Below are positions 25,765 through 35,016 of a stretch of DNA of 64,000 nucleotides, one piece after another. The notes beneath the pieces are model-generated. The model had not been told where the DNA came from, ran no database searches, and saw only the letters and a list, made by a program, of their open reading frames with translations. The DNA is taken from NCBI RefSeq assembly GCF_003344865.1, contig NZ_CP031165.1, positions 744,001 through 808,000 of the forward strand, given 5' to 3'. The stretch's first letter is position 1. Each line of letters begins with the position of its first letter. The position numbers were made by a program, and so were the translations under genes. The DNA is from Euzebya pacifica (GTDB lineage: Bacteria; Actinomycetota; Nitriliruptoria; Euzebyales; Euzebyaceae).

Positions 25765-26502
25765 ATGGGATTGCTCGAGGGCCGAGTTGCGCTGATCACG
25801 GGTGGGGCACAGGGCATCGGACTGGCCATCGCCCAGCGCTTCAGCGACGAGGGTGCACAGGTGGTGATCGCCGACATGCGTGAGGACGCTGCGGTCGAGG
25901 CGGCCGGCACGTTGTCGGGCGAGGCGACCGGGGTGCGGGCCAACGTCACCGACCCCGAGGACGTCACTGGCATGTTCGAGCACGCCATCGAGGCGTTCGG
26001 CCGCGTCGACGTCCTGGTCAACAACGCGGGGATCACACGGGACGCCAGCCTCAAGAACATGACGCTGGAGGAGTTCGAGCAGGTCATCGACGTCCACCTG
26101 AAGGGCACCTGGCTGGGACTTAAGGAGGGCCTGGCGCGGATGAAGGCCCAGGGGGAGGGCGGGTCGATGATCAACATGTCGTCGATCTCGGGAAAGGTCG
26201 GCAACTTCGGCCAGTCCAACTACGCCGCCGCCAAGGCCGGGATCGTCGGCATGACCAAGTCGGTGGCCCGCGAGGCCGCCCGCGCCAACATCCGCGTCAA
26301 CGCCATCCAGCCCGGGCTGATCGCCACGGAGATGACCGCGGCGATGCCCAAGGAGGCCTACGAGGCCGCCGAGAAGGCCATCCCGCTGGGACGCGCTGGC
26401 CAGCCCGACGAGATCGCCAAGGTCGCGCTGTTCCTGGCGAGCGACCTGTCGAGCTACTGCACGGGCATCACGATCGAGGTCGCTGGCGGCCGACACATGT
26501 GA
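25765..26502 (+). CDS. SDR-family 3-oxoacyl-ACP reductase-like protein (FabG-like)
   Basis: A 245-aa classical SDR. TGGAQGIGLAIAQRF is the cofactor loop and LVNNAGITRD the NNAG motif. The catalytic set is in MINMSSISGKVGNFGQSNYAAAKAGIVGMTKSVARE (Ser, Tyr-x-x-x-Lys), and IEVAGGRHM ends the protein. FabG-like sequences cover fatty acid synthesis, PHA and other reductions, so the substrate is open. GAAGGA precedes the ATG. Divergent from the DDN/MBL/monooxygenase operon. Confidence 0.9.
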   Translation: MGLLEGRVALITGGAQGIGLAIAQRFSDEGAQVVIADMREDAAVEAAGTLSGEATGVRANVTDPEDVTGMFEHAIEAFGRVDVLVNNAGITRDASLKNMTLEEFEQVIDVHLKGTWLGLKEGLARMKAQGEGGSMINMSSISGKVGNFGQSNYAAAKAGIVGMTKSVAREAARANIRVNAIQPGLIATEMTAAMPKEAYEAAEKAIPLGRAGQPDEIAKVALFLASDLSSYCTGITIEVAGGRHM

Positions 26503-26510
26503 GGAGTCGC

Positions 26511-26541
26511 GGGCGGCCGGCTCGTGTAGGAGCGGCCGCCC
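26511..26541 (+). terminator. Inverted repeat after the fabG-like gene
   Basis: GGGCGGCCG (26511-26519) pairs with CGGCCGCCC (26533-26541) around a 13-nt loop, 8 nt after the stop. No T-tract. Confidence 0.45.
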
Positions 26542-26643
26542 CGCACGGGGTTGCCGAAAGTAGTTCCCCGGTTCGTGCAGGAGTTCCTGACGGTCGTGTC
26601 AAAAGGAGGCGCACACCCGCCATCCGAACGAACTGGGGACCCC

Positions 26644-28509
26644 TTGTCGAAGATCCGCACACTCCTGGCCGCCGGCCTCGTGCTGGCCATGGCCATGATG
26701 CTGTCGCCTGCCGGCGCGCAGGACACCGGCGCCGCTGACCTCACCGCACAGGCCGCGCTGGCCCGCACCCACCTGGGCGGAACCGACGAGCTGTCGGCCG
26801 CCGACGTCGCCGGCAGCATCGTCACCGACGCCTACACCGATGCGCACAACGGCGTCACGTACGTCTACCTGCGGCAGACGGTCGACGGCCTGCCCGTCCT
26901 CGGCGCCGAGGCCACCGTCAACGTGCTCGACGGCGAGGTCCTGCTGAGCGGCCACCACTTCGTGCTCGACGTGGCCGACAACGCCACGGGCGAGCAGGCC
27001 CTCAGCGCCGAGGAAGCGTTGGCCGCCGGTGCGCTGGCCGTCGACGCGGACCCGATGCAGGCCAGCGGCGCGGAGCTGGTCTACCAGGCCCTCGCCAGCG
27101 ACAGCGCCCGCCTGGCCTGGAACCTCGATGTCGAGACGGCGACGAGCTGGTGGAACCTGTCGATCGACGCCGAGACCGGTGAGGTCCTGGCGCAGTACGA
27201 CCGTGTTGCCCAGGACACCGTCCACGAGATCACCGCCCGGACCGTCCGCCAGGACGACACCGCGGCGGCCGCGGCAGTCATCGACCCGATCCTGCCGCGC
27301 GACCGGGCAGACGACGGCTCGTCCTACAACGTCTTCCCGATGCCGATGGAGAACCCCAACGACGGCCCCCGCGTGATCGTGGAGAACCCCGCCGACGCCC
27401 GCGTGTCGCCCTTCGGCTGGCACGACACCGACGGCCAGCCGGGCCCGGAGTACACCGTCACCCGCGGCAACAACGTCAACGCCTACGCCGACACGGTGCC
27501 CGACAACATCCCCGACCCGCTGAGCCAGCCCAGCGGCGGCGATGGGCTGGACTTCGACCACCCGCTGGAGCGCTACGACCTGACCCCGCTGGCCTACCGC
27601 GATGCGGCCGTGGACAACCTCTTCTACTGGAACAACATCATGCACGACGTCACCGGCGTGTACGGCTTCACGGAGGAGGCCGGCAACTTCCAGGTCCACA
27701 ACTACACCGGCAAGGGCGCGGGCAACGATGCCGTCGAGGCACAGGCCCAGGACGGCAGCGGCGTCAACAACGCCAACTTCGGCACCCCGGCCGACGGGTC
27801 CGCCCCGCGGATGCAGATGTACATCTGGCCCGACACCGGCGAGACCCGCGACGGTGACCTCGACGCCGGCATCATCGCCCACGAGTACGGCCACGGCGTG
27901 TCCAACCGCCTCGTCGGCGGACCGAGCAACGTCAGCTGCCTCGGCTCCCATGACGAGCGGCAGGGCGAGGGTTGGAGCGACTACTGGTCCTACGTGCTGA
28001 CCATGCGCGACGGTGACGACGGGGCGACCCCCCGCGGTGTCGGAACCTACGTCCTGCACCAGGAGAACCGGTCCGGTGCCGGTATCCGTATCACCCCGTA
28101 CTCCACCGACATGACCGTCAACCCGACGACCTACGACCGCGTGAAGACGGCGGCCGAGCCCCACGGCGTCGGCTACGTCTGGGCGACCATGCTGTGGGAC
28201 CTCTACTGGAACCTGGTCGACGAGCACGGCTTCAACCCCAACGTCTACGACGGCTGGGAGACCGGCGGGAACAACCTCGCCATCCAGCTGACCGTCGACG
28301 GCATGAAGATGGCCGTCTGCCAGCCCGGCTTCGTCGACGCCCGCAACGCCATCATCGCCGCCGACGCGGCGCTGACCGGCGGCGAGAACGAGTGCTTGAT
28401 CTGGTCGACGTTCGCCCGCCGCGGCCTGGGTGAGTCCGCCGACCAGGCCAACCCGGCCAGCAAGACCGACGGCACCGAGGCGTTCGACGTCCCGGCCGCC
28501 TGCGAGTAG
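26644..28509 (+). CDS. Secreted fungalysin-type (M36) metallopeptidase
   Basis: A 621-aa exported zinc peptidase. The TTG at 26644 directly precedes a good signal peptide (SKIRTLLAAGLVLAMAMMLSPAGAQ); the Shine-Dalgarno is poor and frames from upstream starts add no recognisable sequence. An FTP-like propeptide (VYLRQTVDGLPVLGAEATVNV) is followed by the M36 domain with HEYGH at 413-417 and the third ligand in RQGEGWSDYWSYV. The C-terminal VCQPGFVDARNAIIAADAALTGGEN is characteristic. Together with the subtilase it points to extracellular protein degradation. A strong hairpin follows. Confidence 0.93.
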   Translation: MSKIRTLLAAGLVLAMAMMLSPAGAQDTGAADLTAQAALARTHLGGTDELSAADVAGSIVTDAYTDAHNGVTYVYLRQTVDGLPVLGAEATVNVLDGEVLLSGHHFVLDVADNATGEQALSAEEALAAGALAVDADPMQASGAELVYQALASDSARLAWNLDVETATSWWNLSIDAETGEVLAQYDRVAQDTVHEITARTVRQDDTAAAAAVIDPILPRDRADDGSSYNVFPMPMENPNDGPRVIVENPADARVSPFGWHDTDGQPGPEYTVTRGNNVNAYADTVPDNIPDPLSQPSGGDGLDFDHPLERYDLTPLAYRDAAVDNLFYWNNIMHDVTGVYGFTEEAGNFQVHNYTGKGAGNDAVEAQAQDGSGVNNANFGTPADGSAPRMQMYIWPDTGETRDGDLDAGIIAHEYGHGVSNRLVGGPSNVSCLGSHDERQGEGWSDYWSYVLTMRDGDDGATPRGVGTYVLHQENRSGAGIRITPYSTDMTVNPTTYDRVKTAAEPHGVGYVWATMLWDLYWNLVDEHGFNPNVYDGWETGGNNLAIQLTVDGMKMAVCQPGFVDARNAIIAADAALTGGENECLIWSTFARRGLGESADQANPASKTDGTEAFDVPAACE

Positions 28510-28524
28510 CACACGCTGAACCCA

Positions 28525-28552
28525 GGGGCCCCGCCGACCACGGCGGGGCCCC
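28525..28552 (+). terminator. Strong hairpin terminator after the M36 peptidase gene
   Basis: A 12-bp perfect stem, GGGGCCCCGCCG/CGGCGGGGCCCC, with loop ACCA begins 16 nt after the stop codon. Little T-tract follows. Confidence 0.75.
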
Positions 28553-28579
28553 TCGTCGTGTTCGCCCATTGCCGTTGAC

Positions 28580-28704
28580 GGATCTTGACCCACTTCGGGG
28601 ACCTCCGACGTCCAACGGGGGCCATCCCGTCAACGCGACCGCCGTTTCGAGGGCGCGCCGGCCGCCATGTGGGGACCATTCCGTCACGGGGTGGGTCAAA
28701 ATCC
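28580..28704. repeat. 125-bp element with 14-bp terminal inverted repeats (MITE-like)
   Basis: GGATCTTGACCCAC (28580-28593) and GTGGGTCAAAATCC (28691-28704) are inverted copies with one mismatch. Inside are GTTGACGG/CCGTCAAC arms and a direct repeat of the type GGCCATCCCGTCA / GACCATTCCGTCA. There is no gene in this 224-bp spacer. Confidence 0.55.
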
Positions 28705-28720
28705 GCCCGGGGAGGGGCGG

Positions 28721-28726
28721 TACGCT
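28721..28726 (+). promoter_or_regulatory. Putative -10 element for the leaderless thiolase gene
   Basis: TACGCT lies 7 nt before the ATG at 28734 and 17 bp beyond the right end of the inverted-repeat element, so that element may affect this promoter. Confidence 0.5.
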
Positions 28727-28733
28727 GCGGCGC

Positions 28734-29960
28734 ATGGGCGAGCTTCGTGACGCGGTGATCTGTGAACCACTCCGGACGGCGGTCGGGGGGTACGGCGGGA
28801 TGTTCCGCGACGTGCCCGTCACCGACCTGGCCAGCACCGTCATCCGGGCGCTGGTCGACCGGACCGGCGTGGACCCGGCCGAGGTCGACGAGGTCATCCT
28901 CGGGCAGGGCTATCCCAACGGCGAGGCGCCGGCGATCGGGCGGGTTGCTGCCCTGGACGCCGGGTTCCCGGTGGAGGTTCCCGGGCTGCAGCTGGACCGT
29001 CGTTGCGGCTCGGGCCTGCAGGCCGTCGTCGACGCGGCCATGCGGGTCCAGACGGGCGTGGCCGACCTCGTCGTCGCGGGTGGGGCCGAGTCGATGAGCC
29101 AGGCCGAGCACTACGTCCTCGGCGCGCGGTGGGGGCTCAAGGGCCGCCCCGCCGGGTTCGAGGACCGCTTGGCCCGCGGGCGGGTCACCGCCGGTGGCCA
29201 GTACCACCCGGTCGAGGGCGGGATGATCGAGACGGCCGAGAACCTGCGGCGCGACTTCGCCGTCACCCGCGAGGCCCAGGACGAGCTGGCGGTCCGCTCC
29301 CACGACCGGGCCGTCGCCGCGCAGAAGGCGGGCCGGTTCGACGACGAGATCGTCCCCGTCTCGGTGCCGCAGCGGAAGGCCGACGACCTGGTCATCGACA
29401 CCGACGAGCACCCGCGGCCGGGCTCGACGGTGGAGAAGCTCGCCGGGCTGCGGGCGATCATGGGCCGTCAGGACCCCGACGCGACCGTCACCGCGGGCAA
29501 CGCCTCGGGGCAGAACGACGGGGCCGCCGTCTGCCTGGTCACCACCCGCGAGACCGCCGACCGCCTCGGCCTGCGTCCCCTGGTCCGGCTGGTCAGCTGG
29601 GCGGTCGCCGGCGTCCGCCCCTCGCACATGGGCCTCGGCCCCGTCCCCGCGACGGCGAAGGCGCTGGACCGGGCCGGCCTGACGCTGGCCGACATGGACC
29701 TGATCGAGCTCAACGAGGCGTTCGCTGCCCAGGTGCTGGCTGTCACCAGCGAGTGGGGCTTCACCGACGCCGACTGGGACCGCACCAACGTCAACGGGTC
29801 CGGCATCTCCCTGGGCCATCCGATCGGTGCCACCGGGGCTCGCATCCTCGCCACGTTGACCCGCGAGATGGACCGTCGTCAGGTTCGCTACGGCCTGGAG
29901 ACCATGTGCATCGGTGGGGGGCAGGGGCTGGCGGCGGTCCTCGAACGGATCGAGGCGTAA
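28734..29960 (+). CDS. Acetyl-CoA acetyltransferase / thiolase
   Basis: A 408-aa thiolase. The nucleophile is Cys91 in LQLDRRCGSGLQAVVDA. NEAFAAQVLAV and GISLGHPIGATGARI carry the catalytic Asn and His, and CIGGGQGLAAVLE carries the second Cys. It could act in beta-oxidation or in the condensation direction for acetoacetyl-CoA. No beta-oxidation partner is adjacent. The start at 28734 is favoured by TACGCT 7 nt upstream; an upstream in-frame start at 28569 would run through the inverted-repeat element. Confidence 0.93.
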   Translation: MGELRDAVICEPLRTAVGGYGGMFRDVPVTDLASTVIRALVDRTGVDPAEVDEVILGQGYPNGEAPAIGRVAALDAGFPVEVPGLQLDRRCGSGLQAVVDAAMRVQTGVADLVVAGGAESMSQAEHYVLGARWGLKGRPAGFEDRLARGRVTAGGQYHPVEGGMIETAENLRRDFAVTREAQDELAVRSHDRAVAAQKAGRFDDEIVPVSVPQRKADDLVIDTDEHPRPGSTVEKLAGLRAIMGRQDPDATVTAGNASGQNDGAAVCLVTTRETADRLGLRPLVRLVSWAVAGVRPSHMGLGPVPATAKALDRAGLTLADMDLIELNEAFAAQVLAVTSEWGFTDADWDRTNVNGSGISLGHPIGATGARILATLTREMDRRQVRYGLETMCIGGGQGLAAVLERIEA

Positions 29961-30035
29961 GCCCCGAGGGGTGGCGGTCGTGCTCGGAGTGAAGTAGAAG
30001 ACACCTCCACCTTCTGAGCCGAAAGAGGGCCCTTG

Positions 30036-33000
30036 ATGAGCCGCCGCAGTCCCGTTCACCTCGTCGCGCCACGATTCGTGGTGCTCGCGCTACCAGTCGT
30101 CCTTGCGATGGCGTTGCTCGCCAGCTTGCTGGCGCCCACCGCCGACGCCCAGGACGACCCGCCGCTGGACGGACGGTTCCAGCAGAACGGCGACGCCGGT
30201 GGCTTCCTCAACATCATGCCGCCGGGCGCGGACGGGGTGCTGAACACCCTGGAGATCCTGGCCGCGCAGGCGGGGCAGCTGCCCGAGCACTACAACGACC
30301 AGACCGCGATGTACGAGACGCTGGTCTACGAGGGTGGGCTGCCCGTCGATGGCGACCACGGCGAACCGCTGCTCGGCGTGACCGACGGCGACCTCGAGCG
30401 CTTCTTCAAGGACGGGTCGTTCGGTGCGGACGGGGACGTCGTCGAGATCGACGTCTCGGCCTGCGGGGACGACGTGATCGCCTTCCGCGACACCGCCTTC
30501 GGTGTTCCCCACATCTACTCCAGCGACCGGACCCAGGCGCAGTGCGCCAACGGCTACGCCACCGCCGAGGACCGGCTGTTCCTCATGGACCTCCTGCGCC
30601 ACATCGGCTACGCCCGCATGAGCGAGTTCCTGGGCGCCAGCGAGGCCAACAAGGCCATGGACCGCGGCCAGCTGCTGGTCGCCGGCTACGACGAGGACGA
30701 CTACATCGCCCAGGAAGCCGCCCTGTGCGACTCCAGCGACCCCGAACGCCGCCAGATCTGCGCTGACGGGACCGCCTACATCGAGGGCGTGAACCACTAC
30801 GTCGCGGCGGTCCGGACCAACCCGATGCTGCTGCCCGGTGAGTACCCGGCGCTGCAGATCCTCCCCGAGGACTTCGTGCTGCGCGACATCCTCTCCATCG
30901 CCTCGCTCGTCGGCGGGATCTTCGGCAAGGGTGGTGGCAACGAAGCCGCCAACTCCATGTTCATGGCCGACCTGATCGACCAGCACGGTGACGCCGAGGG
31001 CCGGGCGATCTTCGATGACCTCAAGGCCGCCAACGACCCCGACGCGTCGCTGACGATCCAGGACTCCTTCCCCTACAACAACCCCACGGCGCTGGACGAG
31101 ACCACCACCGCGCTGCTCGAGCCCGGCTCGTTCGTTCCCGCGTTCGAGGGCGGCATCGGCGGGGTCGGCGTGCCCGGCACCGTGCAGGCCCGGTCCGGCT
31201 GGCCGACCAGCGACACCGTCAACCTCGGCGTCGTCGACGGCCCGTTCGGTCCGATCGACCTGCGCACCCCGCTGGGCATGTCCAACGCGATCCTCGCGAC
31301 CGCCGACGTGACCGACTCCGGTGTGCCGATCGCCGTCTTCGGCCCGCAGACCGGGTACTACACGCCCCAGCTGCTGGTCGAGACCGACATCCACGCCCCG
31401 GGCCTCGACGCCCGCGGAACGGCGTTCGCCGGGACCAACATCTACGTCCAGCTCGGGCGCGGTGGCGACTACGCCTGGTCGGCCACCTCCGCCTCCGGTG
31501 ACCTCGTCGACGAGTGGGCGATCGAGCTGTGCGACCCCGACGGTGGCGAGGCCACCATCGACTCGACCGGGTACGTCTGGGACGGCACCTGCGCGGAGAT
31601 CCCCGTGCTGACCCACACCCAGGTCGCCAAGCCGACGGCCGGCGGCATCCCCGATCCGCCCGTGGTGGACAGCATCGTCTTCACCCTGGAGCTGGGGCGC
31701 ATCCCCGAGCTGAACGACGCCGCCATCGTCGGCCGTGCGCTGGCCACCGACGGCACGCCCGTCGCCATCGCCGAGCAGCGCTCCACCTTCAAGGACGAGC
31801 TCGGGTCGGCCATCGGCTTCATGCGCATCAACGACCCCGACTTCATGACCGACGGCGTCGAGTCGTTCAACCGCGCCTTCGACGGGATTGACTTCACCTT
31901 CAACTGGTTCTACATCGACGGTGAGGACATCGCCTACCGGCACACCTGCCTGTGCCCCATCCGCCAGGACGACACCGATCCGGACCTGCTGACGTGGGGC
32001 GGCCGCGGCCACCAGTGGACCGGTGCGTTCCTGCAGCCCGCGGGCCAGCCGCAGGACGTCAACCCCGAGGAGGGGTTCTACGCCAACTGGAACAACAAGC
32101 AGGCCCAGGACTTCCGTTCCCAGGACGACACGTGGAAGCACCACTCCACCGACCGTCGTGAGCACCTCGCCGTCCGCATGGAGGCCGCGATGGCGTCCGG
32201 TCAGGCGTTGACCCGCGGCGACATGGTCAACATCGCCGAGGACGCCGGCACGGTGGACTTCAACCCCCAGGAGATCTACGGCCTCGCGCTTGAGATCATG
32301 GGCACCGAGCCGCCGGCAGTCCTCGGAGGCGACGCCGACCTCGCGTCCTCGATGCGCAGCATCCTGCAGGACTGGGTCGACGTCGGTGGCCACCGCCGCG
32401 ACCTCGACCGTGACAGCATCTACGACCACGCCGTGGCCGTCAGCATCGGCGACGCATGGGTGCGTCCGATGATCGAGGCGGTCCTCGGCGACGAGGTACC
32501 GCTGGAGACCTGGCCCGAGGGCGTGGAGGACCACCCCCGCGGTGGCATCGGCTCGGCGTACAACTCCGGCCGCATGCGCTTCCTGCAGAAGGACTTCTGG
32601 CAGGTCCTCGACATGCCGATGCGCGAGGAGCGCAGCCGCACCTACTGCGGCACCGGTACCCGTGCCGACTGCAGCGAGGTGCTGTGGCAGTCCCTCGCCG
32701 ACGCCATCGACGTCCTGTCGACCACCTACGAGGGTGAGGAGGAGCCGCCATGCGGGTTCCCCGAGGCCTATCACTTCGGTTCCACCACCCCGACGGAGTG
32801 GGTCTACCCCGCTGACTGCGACAACATCGTCCAGGGCGCTGCCGGCGTCGTGGCCGCCCCGTCGATGCGCTGGGTCAACCGCCCGACGTTCCACCAGGTC
32901 GTGGAGTCCGGCACGATCACCGGCCGCATCGCCGGTGCCGACCGCATCGCCACGTCGGCTGCGGCCAGCCGACACGCGTTCCCCGACGGTGCCGAGACGG

Positions 33001-33809
33001 TCGTCCTGGCTGCCGCTGGCACCTTCGCCGACGCCGTGGCCGGCACCCCGCTTGCGGCGGCCAACGACGCGCCGCTGCTGCTGACGGACTCCGGACAGCT
33101 GTCGCCCGCGTCGGAGCGGGAGATCGTCCGCCTCGGCGCGACCACCGCGATCGTGCTGGGCGGCACGGCTGCCATCACCGAGACGGTCGTCTCGCGGCTG
33201 GAGGTGATCGGGGTCTCGGCCAGCCGCGTTGCGGGCGACTCTCGTTACGAGACGGCGCTGGCGATCGCGGAGGAGCTCGAGGTCACCGATCGGTTCGTCC
33301 TGGCCAACGCCGGGTCGTTCGCCGACGCGCTGGCCGCCGGCCCGTTCGCGGCGGCCGACGACCGTGCCATCCTGCTGACCGACACCGACGCCCTGCCCGA
33401 CGACGTGGCCGACGCGCTCGACGGCGCCGACGTGGTCATCGCTGGTGGGTCGGCTGCGGTCTCGGCAACGGTTGCCCAGCAGGTCACCGACAGCGGCGCC
33501 ACGGTCGCGCGGGCGGACGGGGCCACCCGCTACGCCACGGCGGCCGCACTGACCGCTCGAGCCGTCGAGGCCGGCGCGTCAGCGGCCACGGCCTACGTGG
33601 TCACCGGCGAGGCGTTCCCCGACGCCCTGTCGGCCGGTGCCGTCGCGGCCCGGACCGGCGGCGTGCTCGTGCTGCTGCAGCCCGACTCGCTGGACAACGC
33701 CCCGGCGGCCCGTGACCTGCTGGTCGACGACGCCGAGCGGATCTGGTTCGTCGGCGGCACCACCCCGCTCCCGTCGGCGCTGCGACAGGCCCTGGAGTCC
33801 CTGACCTGA
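30036..33809 (+). CDS. Secreted penicillin-acylase-family Ntn hydrolase with three C-terminal cell-wall-binding repeats
   Basis: A 1257-aa exported protein with a signal peptide ending near PTADAQ. The large central region is penicillin acylase (S45)-like: AFRDTAFGVPHIYSSDRTQAQCANGYATAEDRLFLMDLLRHI in the alpha part, and an auto-cleavage candidate GMSNAILAT where Ser416 would become the N-terminal nucleophile of the beta chain. From about residue 963 come three CWBR2-type repeats (RIAGADRIATSA, RVAGDSRYETAL, RADGATRYATAA), which tether proteins to the cell wall. Substrates could be acyl-homoserine lactones, N-acyl amides or lactams. The ATG at 30036 follows GAGGG. Confidence 0.92.
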   Translation: MSRRSPVHLVAPRFVVLALPVVLAMALLASLLAPTADAQDDPPLDGRFQQNGDAGGFLNIMPPGADGVLNTLEILAAQAGQLPEHYNDQTAMYETLVYEGGLPVDGDHGEPLLGVTDGDLERFFKDGSFGADGDVVEIDVSACGDDVIAFRDTAFGVPHIYSSDRTQAQCANGYATAEDRLFLMDLLRHIGYARMSEFLGASEANKAMDRGQLLVAGYDEDDYIAQEAALCDSSDPERRQICADGTAYIEGVNHYVAAVRTNPMLLPGEYPALQILPEDFVLRDILSIASLVGGIFGKGGGNEAANSMFMADLIDQHGDAEGRAIFDDLKAANDPDASLTIQDSFPYNNPTALDETTTALLEPGSFVPAFEGGIGGVGVPGTVQARSGWPTSDTVNLGVVDGPFGPIDLRTPLGMSNAILATADVTDSGVPIAVFGPQTGYYTPQLLVETDIHAPGLDARGTAFAGTNIYVQLGRGGDYAWSATSASGDLVDEWAIELCDPDGGEATIDSTGYVWDGTCAEIPVLTHTQVAKPTAGGIPDPPVVDSIVFTLELGRIPELNDAAIVGRALATDGTPVAIAEQRSTFKDELGSAIGFMRINDPDFMTDGVESFNRAFDGIDFTFNWFYIDGEDIAYRHTCLCPIRQDDTDPDLLTWGGRGHQWTGAFLQPAGQPQDVNPEEGFYANWNNKQAQDFRSQDDTWKHHSTDRREHLAVRMEAAMASGQALTRGDMVNIAEDAGTVDFNPQEIYGLALEIMGTEPPAVLGGDADLASSMRSILQDWVDVGGHRRDLDRDSIYDHAVAVSIGDAWVRPMIEAVLGDEVPLETWPEGVEDHPRGGIGSAYNSGRMRFLQKDFWQVLDMPMREERSRTYCGTGTRADCSEVLWQSLADAIDVLSTTYEGEEEPPCGFPEAYHFGSTTPTEWVYPADCDNIVQGAAGVVAAPSMRWVNRPTFHQVVESGTITGRIAGADRIATSAAASRHAFPDGAETVVLAAAGTFADAVAGTPLAAANDAPLLLTDSGQLSPASEREIVRLGATTAIVLGGTAAITETVVSRLEVIGVSASRVAGDSRYETALAIAEELEVTDRFVLANAGSFADALAAGPFAAADDRAILLTDTDALPDDVADALDGADVVIAGGSAAVSATVAQQVTDSGATVARADGATRYATAAALTARAVEAGASAATAYVVTGEAFPDALSAGAVAARTGGVLVLLQPDSLDNAPAARDLLVDDAERIWFVGGTTPLPSALRQALESLT

Positions 33810-33835
33810 CCGACACGGTCTGACCGACCCGTCTC

Positions 33836-33918
33836 GTGCAGCTCGGCCGGCCGCCCGGCCGAGCTGCACCACCGACTCTCCGGGGTGCGCAGCTCGGCCG
33901 GCCGCTGGGTCGAGCTGC
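33836..33918. repeat. Two consecutive palindromic hairpins between convergent genes
   Basis: GTGCAGCTCGGCCGG (33836-33850) and its exact complement (33855-33869) make a 15-bp stem with a 4-nt loop. A second, imperfect copy reusing GCAGCTCG/CGAGCTGC occupies about 33886-33918. They sit between the ends of the penicillin acylase and VOC genes and may act as a bidirectional terminator. Confidence 0.7.
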
Positions 33919-33986
33919 ACATTTCGGGTCGGACAGGCCGAGCCCCCGCGGGCCGGCCCTCCACGGGGCGGGCCGGGTGGCCCTGA

Positions 33987-34784
33987 TCAGCCCTTGGAGG
34001 GCTCGCTCGGCTGCATGATCGAGAAGTTGCCGCCCTGCGGGTCGACGATCGCGGCGAGGCGGCCGACCGGGGTGTCGTCGGGGCCGAACATCACCGACCC
34101 ACCGAGCTCCTTGGCCCTGGCCACCGTGGCGTCGGCGTCGGCGACGGTGAAGTACACGCCCCAGTACGACGGCACCTGCTCGGGGATCTCCGCCGGCATG
34201 GGCATGAGGCCGGCCCGGCCCTCGTCCTCGTGCCCGCCCTTGACCACGCTGTAGGTCATGGTCTCCATGTCCATCTCGTCGTACTCCCACCCGAAGACCT
34301 GGGTGTAGAACGCCTTCGATGCGTCGATGTCGCGGGACATCAGCTCGTTCCACGAGTAGGTGTCGGGTTCGTTGACGATCCCCGCGCCCTTGTGGTTGGC
34401 AGGTTGCCAGACGCCGAACGCGGCCCCTGCTGGGTCGGTGAACAGGGCCATCGTGCCCTCCTCCATCACCTGCATCACGGGCATCAGGACCTGACCGCCC
34501 GCCGTCTCGACGGACTTGGCGACCTGCTCGGCGTCGTCGACGTTGATGTAGGACGTCCAGGCCGGCGGCATGTCGGCCATGTCGTCGTTCAGGGGGCCCA
34601 TGCCGCAGACCAGCTTCTCGTCCTTGTACAGGTTGGTGTAGATGTACTCGCCGTCCGGGCCGTCCATGTCCTCGGCGGTCCACCCGAACAGCCCGCCGTA
34701 GAACGCCTTGGCGCCATCGGTGTCGGGGGTCATCAGGTCGATCCAGCTGGGGGTGCCGTGGTCGTAGCTGCTGCGCTCGGGCAT
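33987..34784 (-). CDS. Two-domain VOC (glyoxalase-like) protein
   Basis: A 265-aa tandem VOC protein. Two similar modules begin GTPSWIDLMTPDTDGAKAFYGGLFGW and DTYSWNELMSRDIDASKAFYTQVFGWEYDEM, and each ends with an F.DP.GA.FG-type strand (FTDPAGAAFGVWQ; VDPQGGNFSIMQPSEP). This layout matches the actinobacterial CFP32-like group (related to Rv0577 of M. tuberculosis), whose enzymatic role is not settled. The ATG at 34784 has GGAG upstream. Divergent from the PPOX/LLM pair. Confidence 0.9.
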   Translation of the reverse strand: MPERSSYDHGTPSWIDLMTPDTDGAKAFYGGLFGWTAEDMDGPDGEYIYTNLYKDEKLVCGMGPLNDDMADMPPAWTSYINVDDAEQVAKSVETAGGQVLMPVMQVMEEGTMALFTDPAGAAFGVWQPANHKGAGIVNEPDTYSWNELMSRDIDASKAFYTQVFGWEYDEMDMETMTYSVVKGGHEDEGRAGLMPMPAEIPEQVPSYWGVYFTVADADATVARAKELGGSVMFGPDDTPVGRLAAIVDPQGGNFSIMQPSEPSKG

Positions 34785-35016
34785 GGTCGTCTCCGTTCGG
34801 GTGGGGGTGTCGTCGTCGACAGGGGCGACGCTACGCCTCTCGGCTTGCCGTGAACATGTCGCCTGAGTGACCTCCTGACGACGCAGTGGCAGGACGGTGG
34901 CAGTTGCCACGAGTCGGGCGCCGAGGACCCGGGTACCGGAGAGGACGAGCGGATCGCGGCCACCCCACAACCGCTGACCGCACCCGCCGAACCGAGAGGC
35001 GAAAGGACCACCCGAC

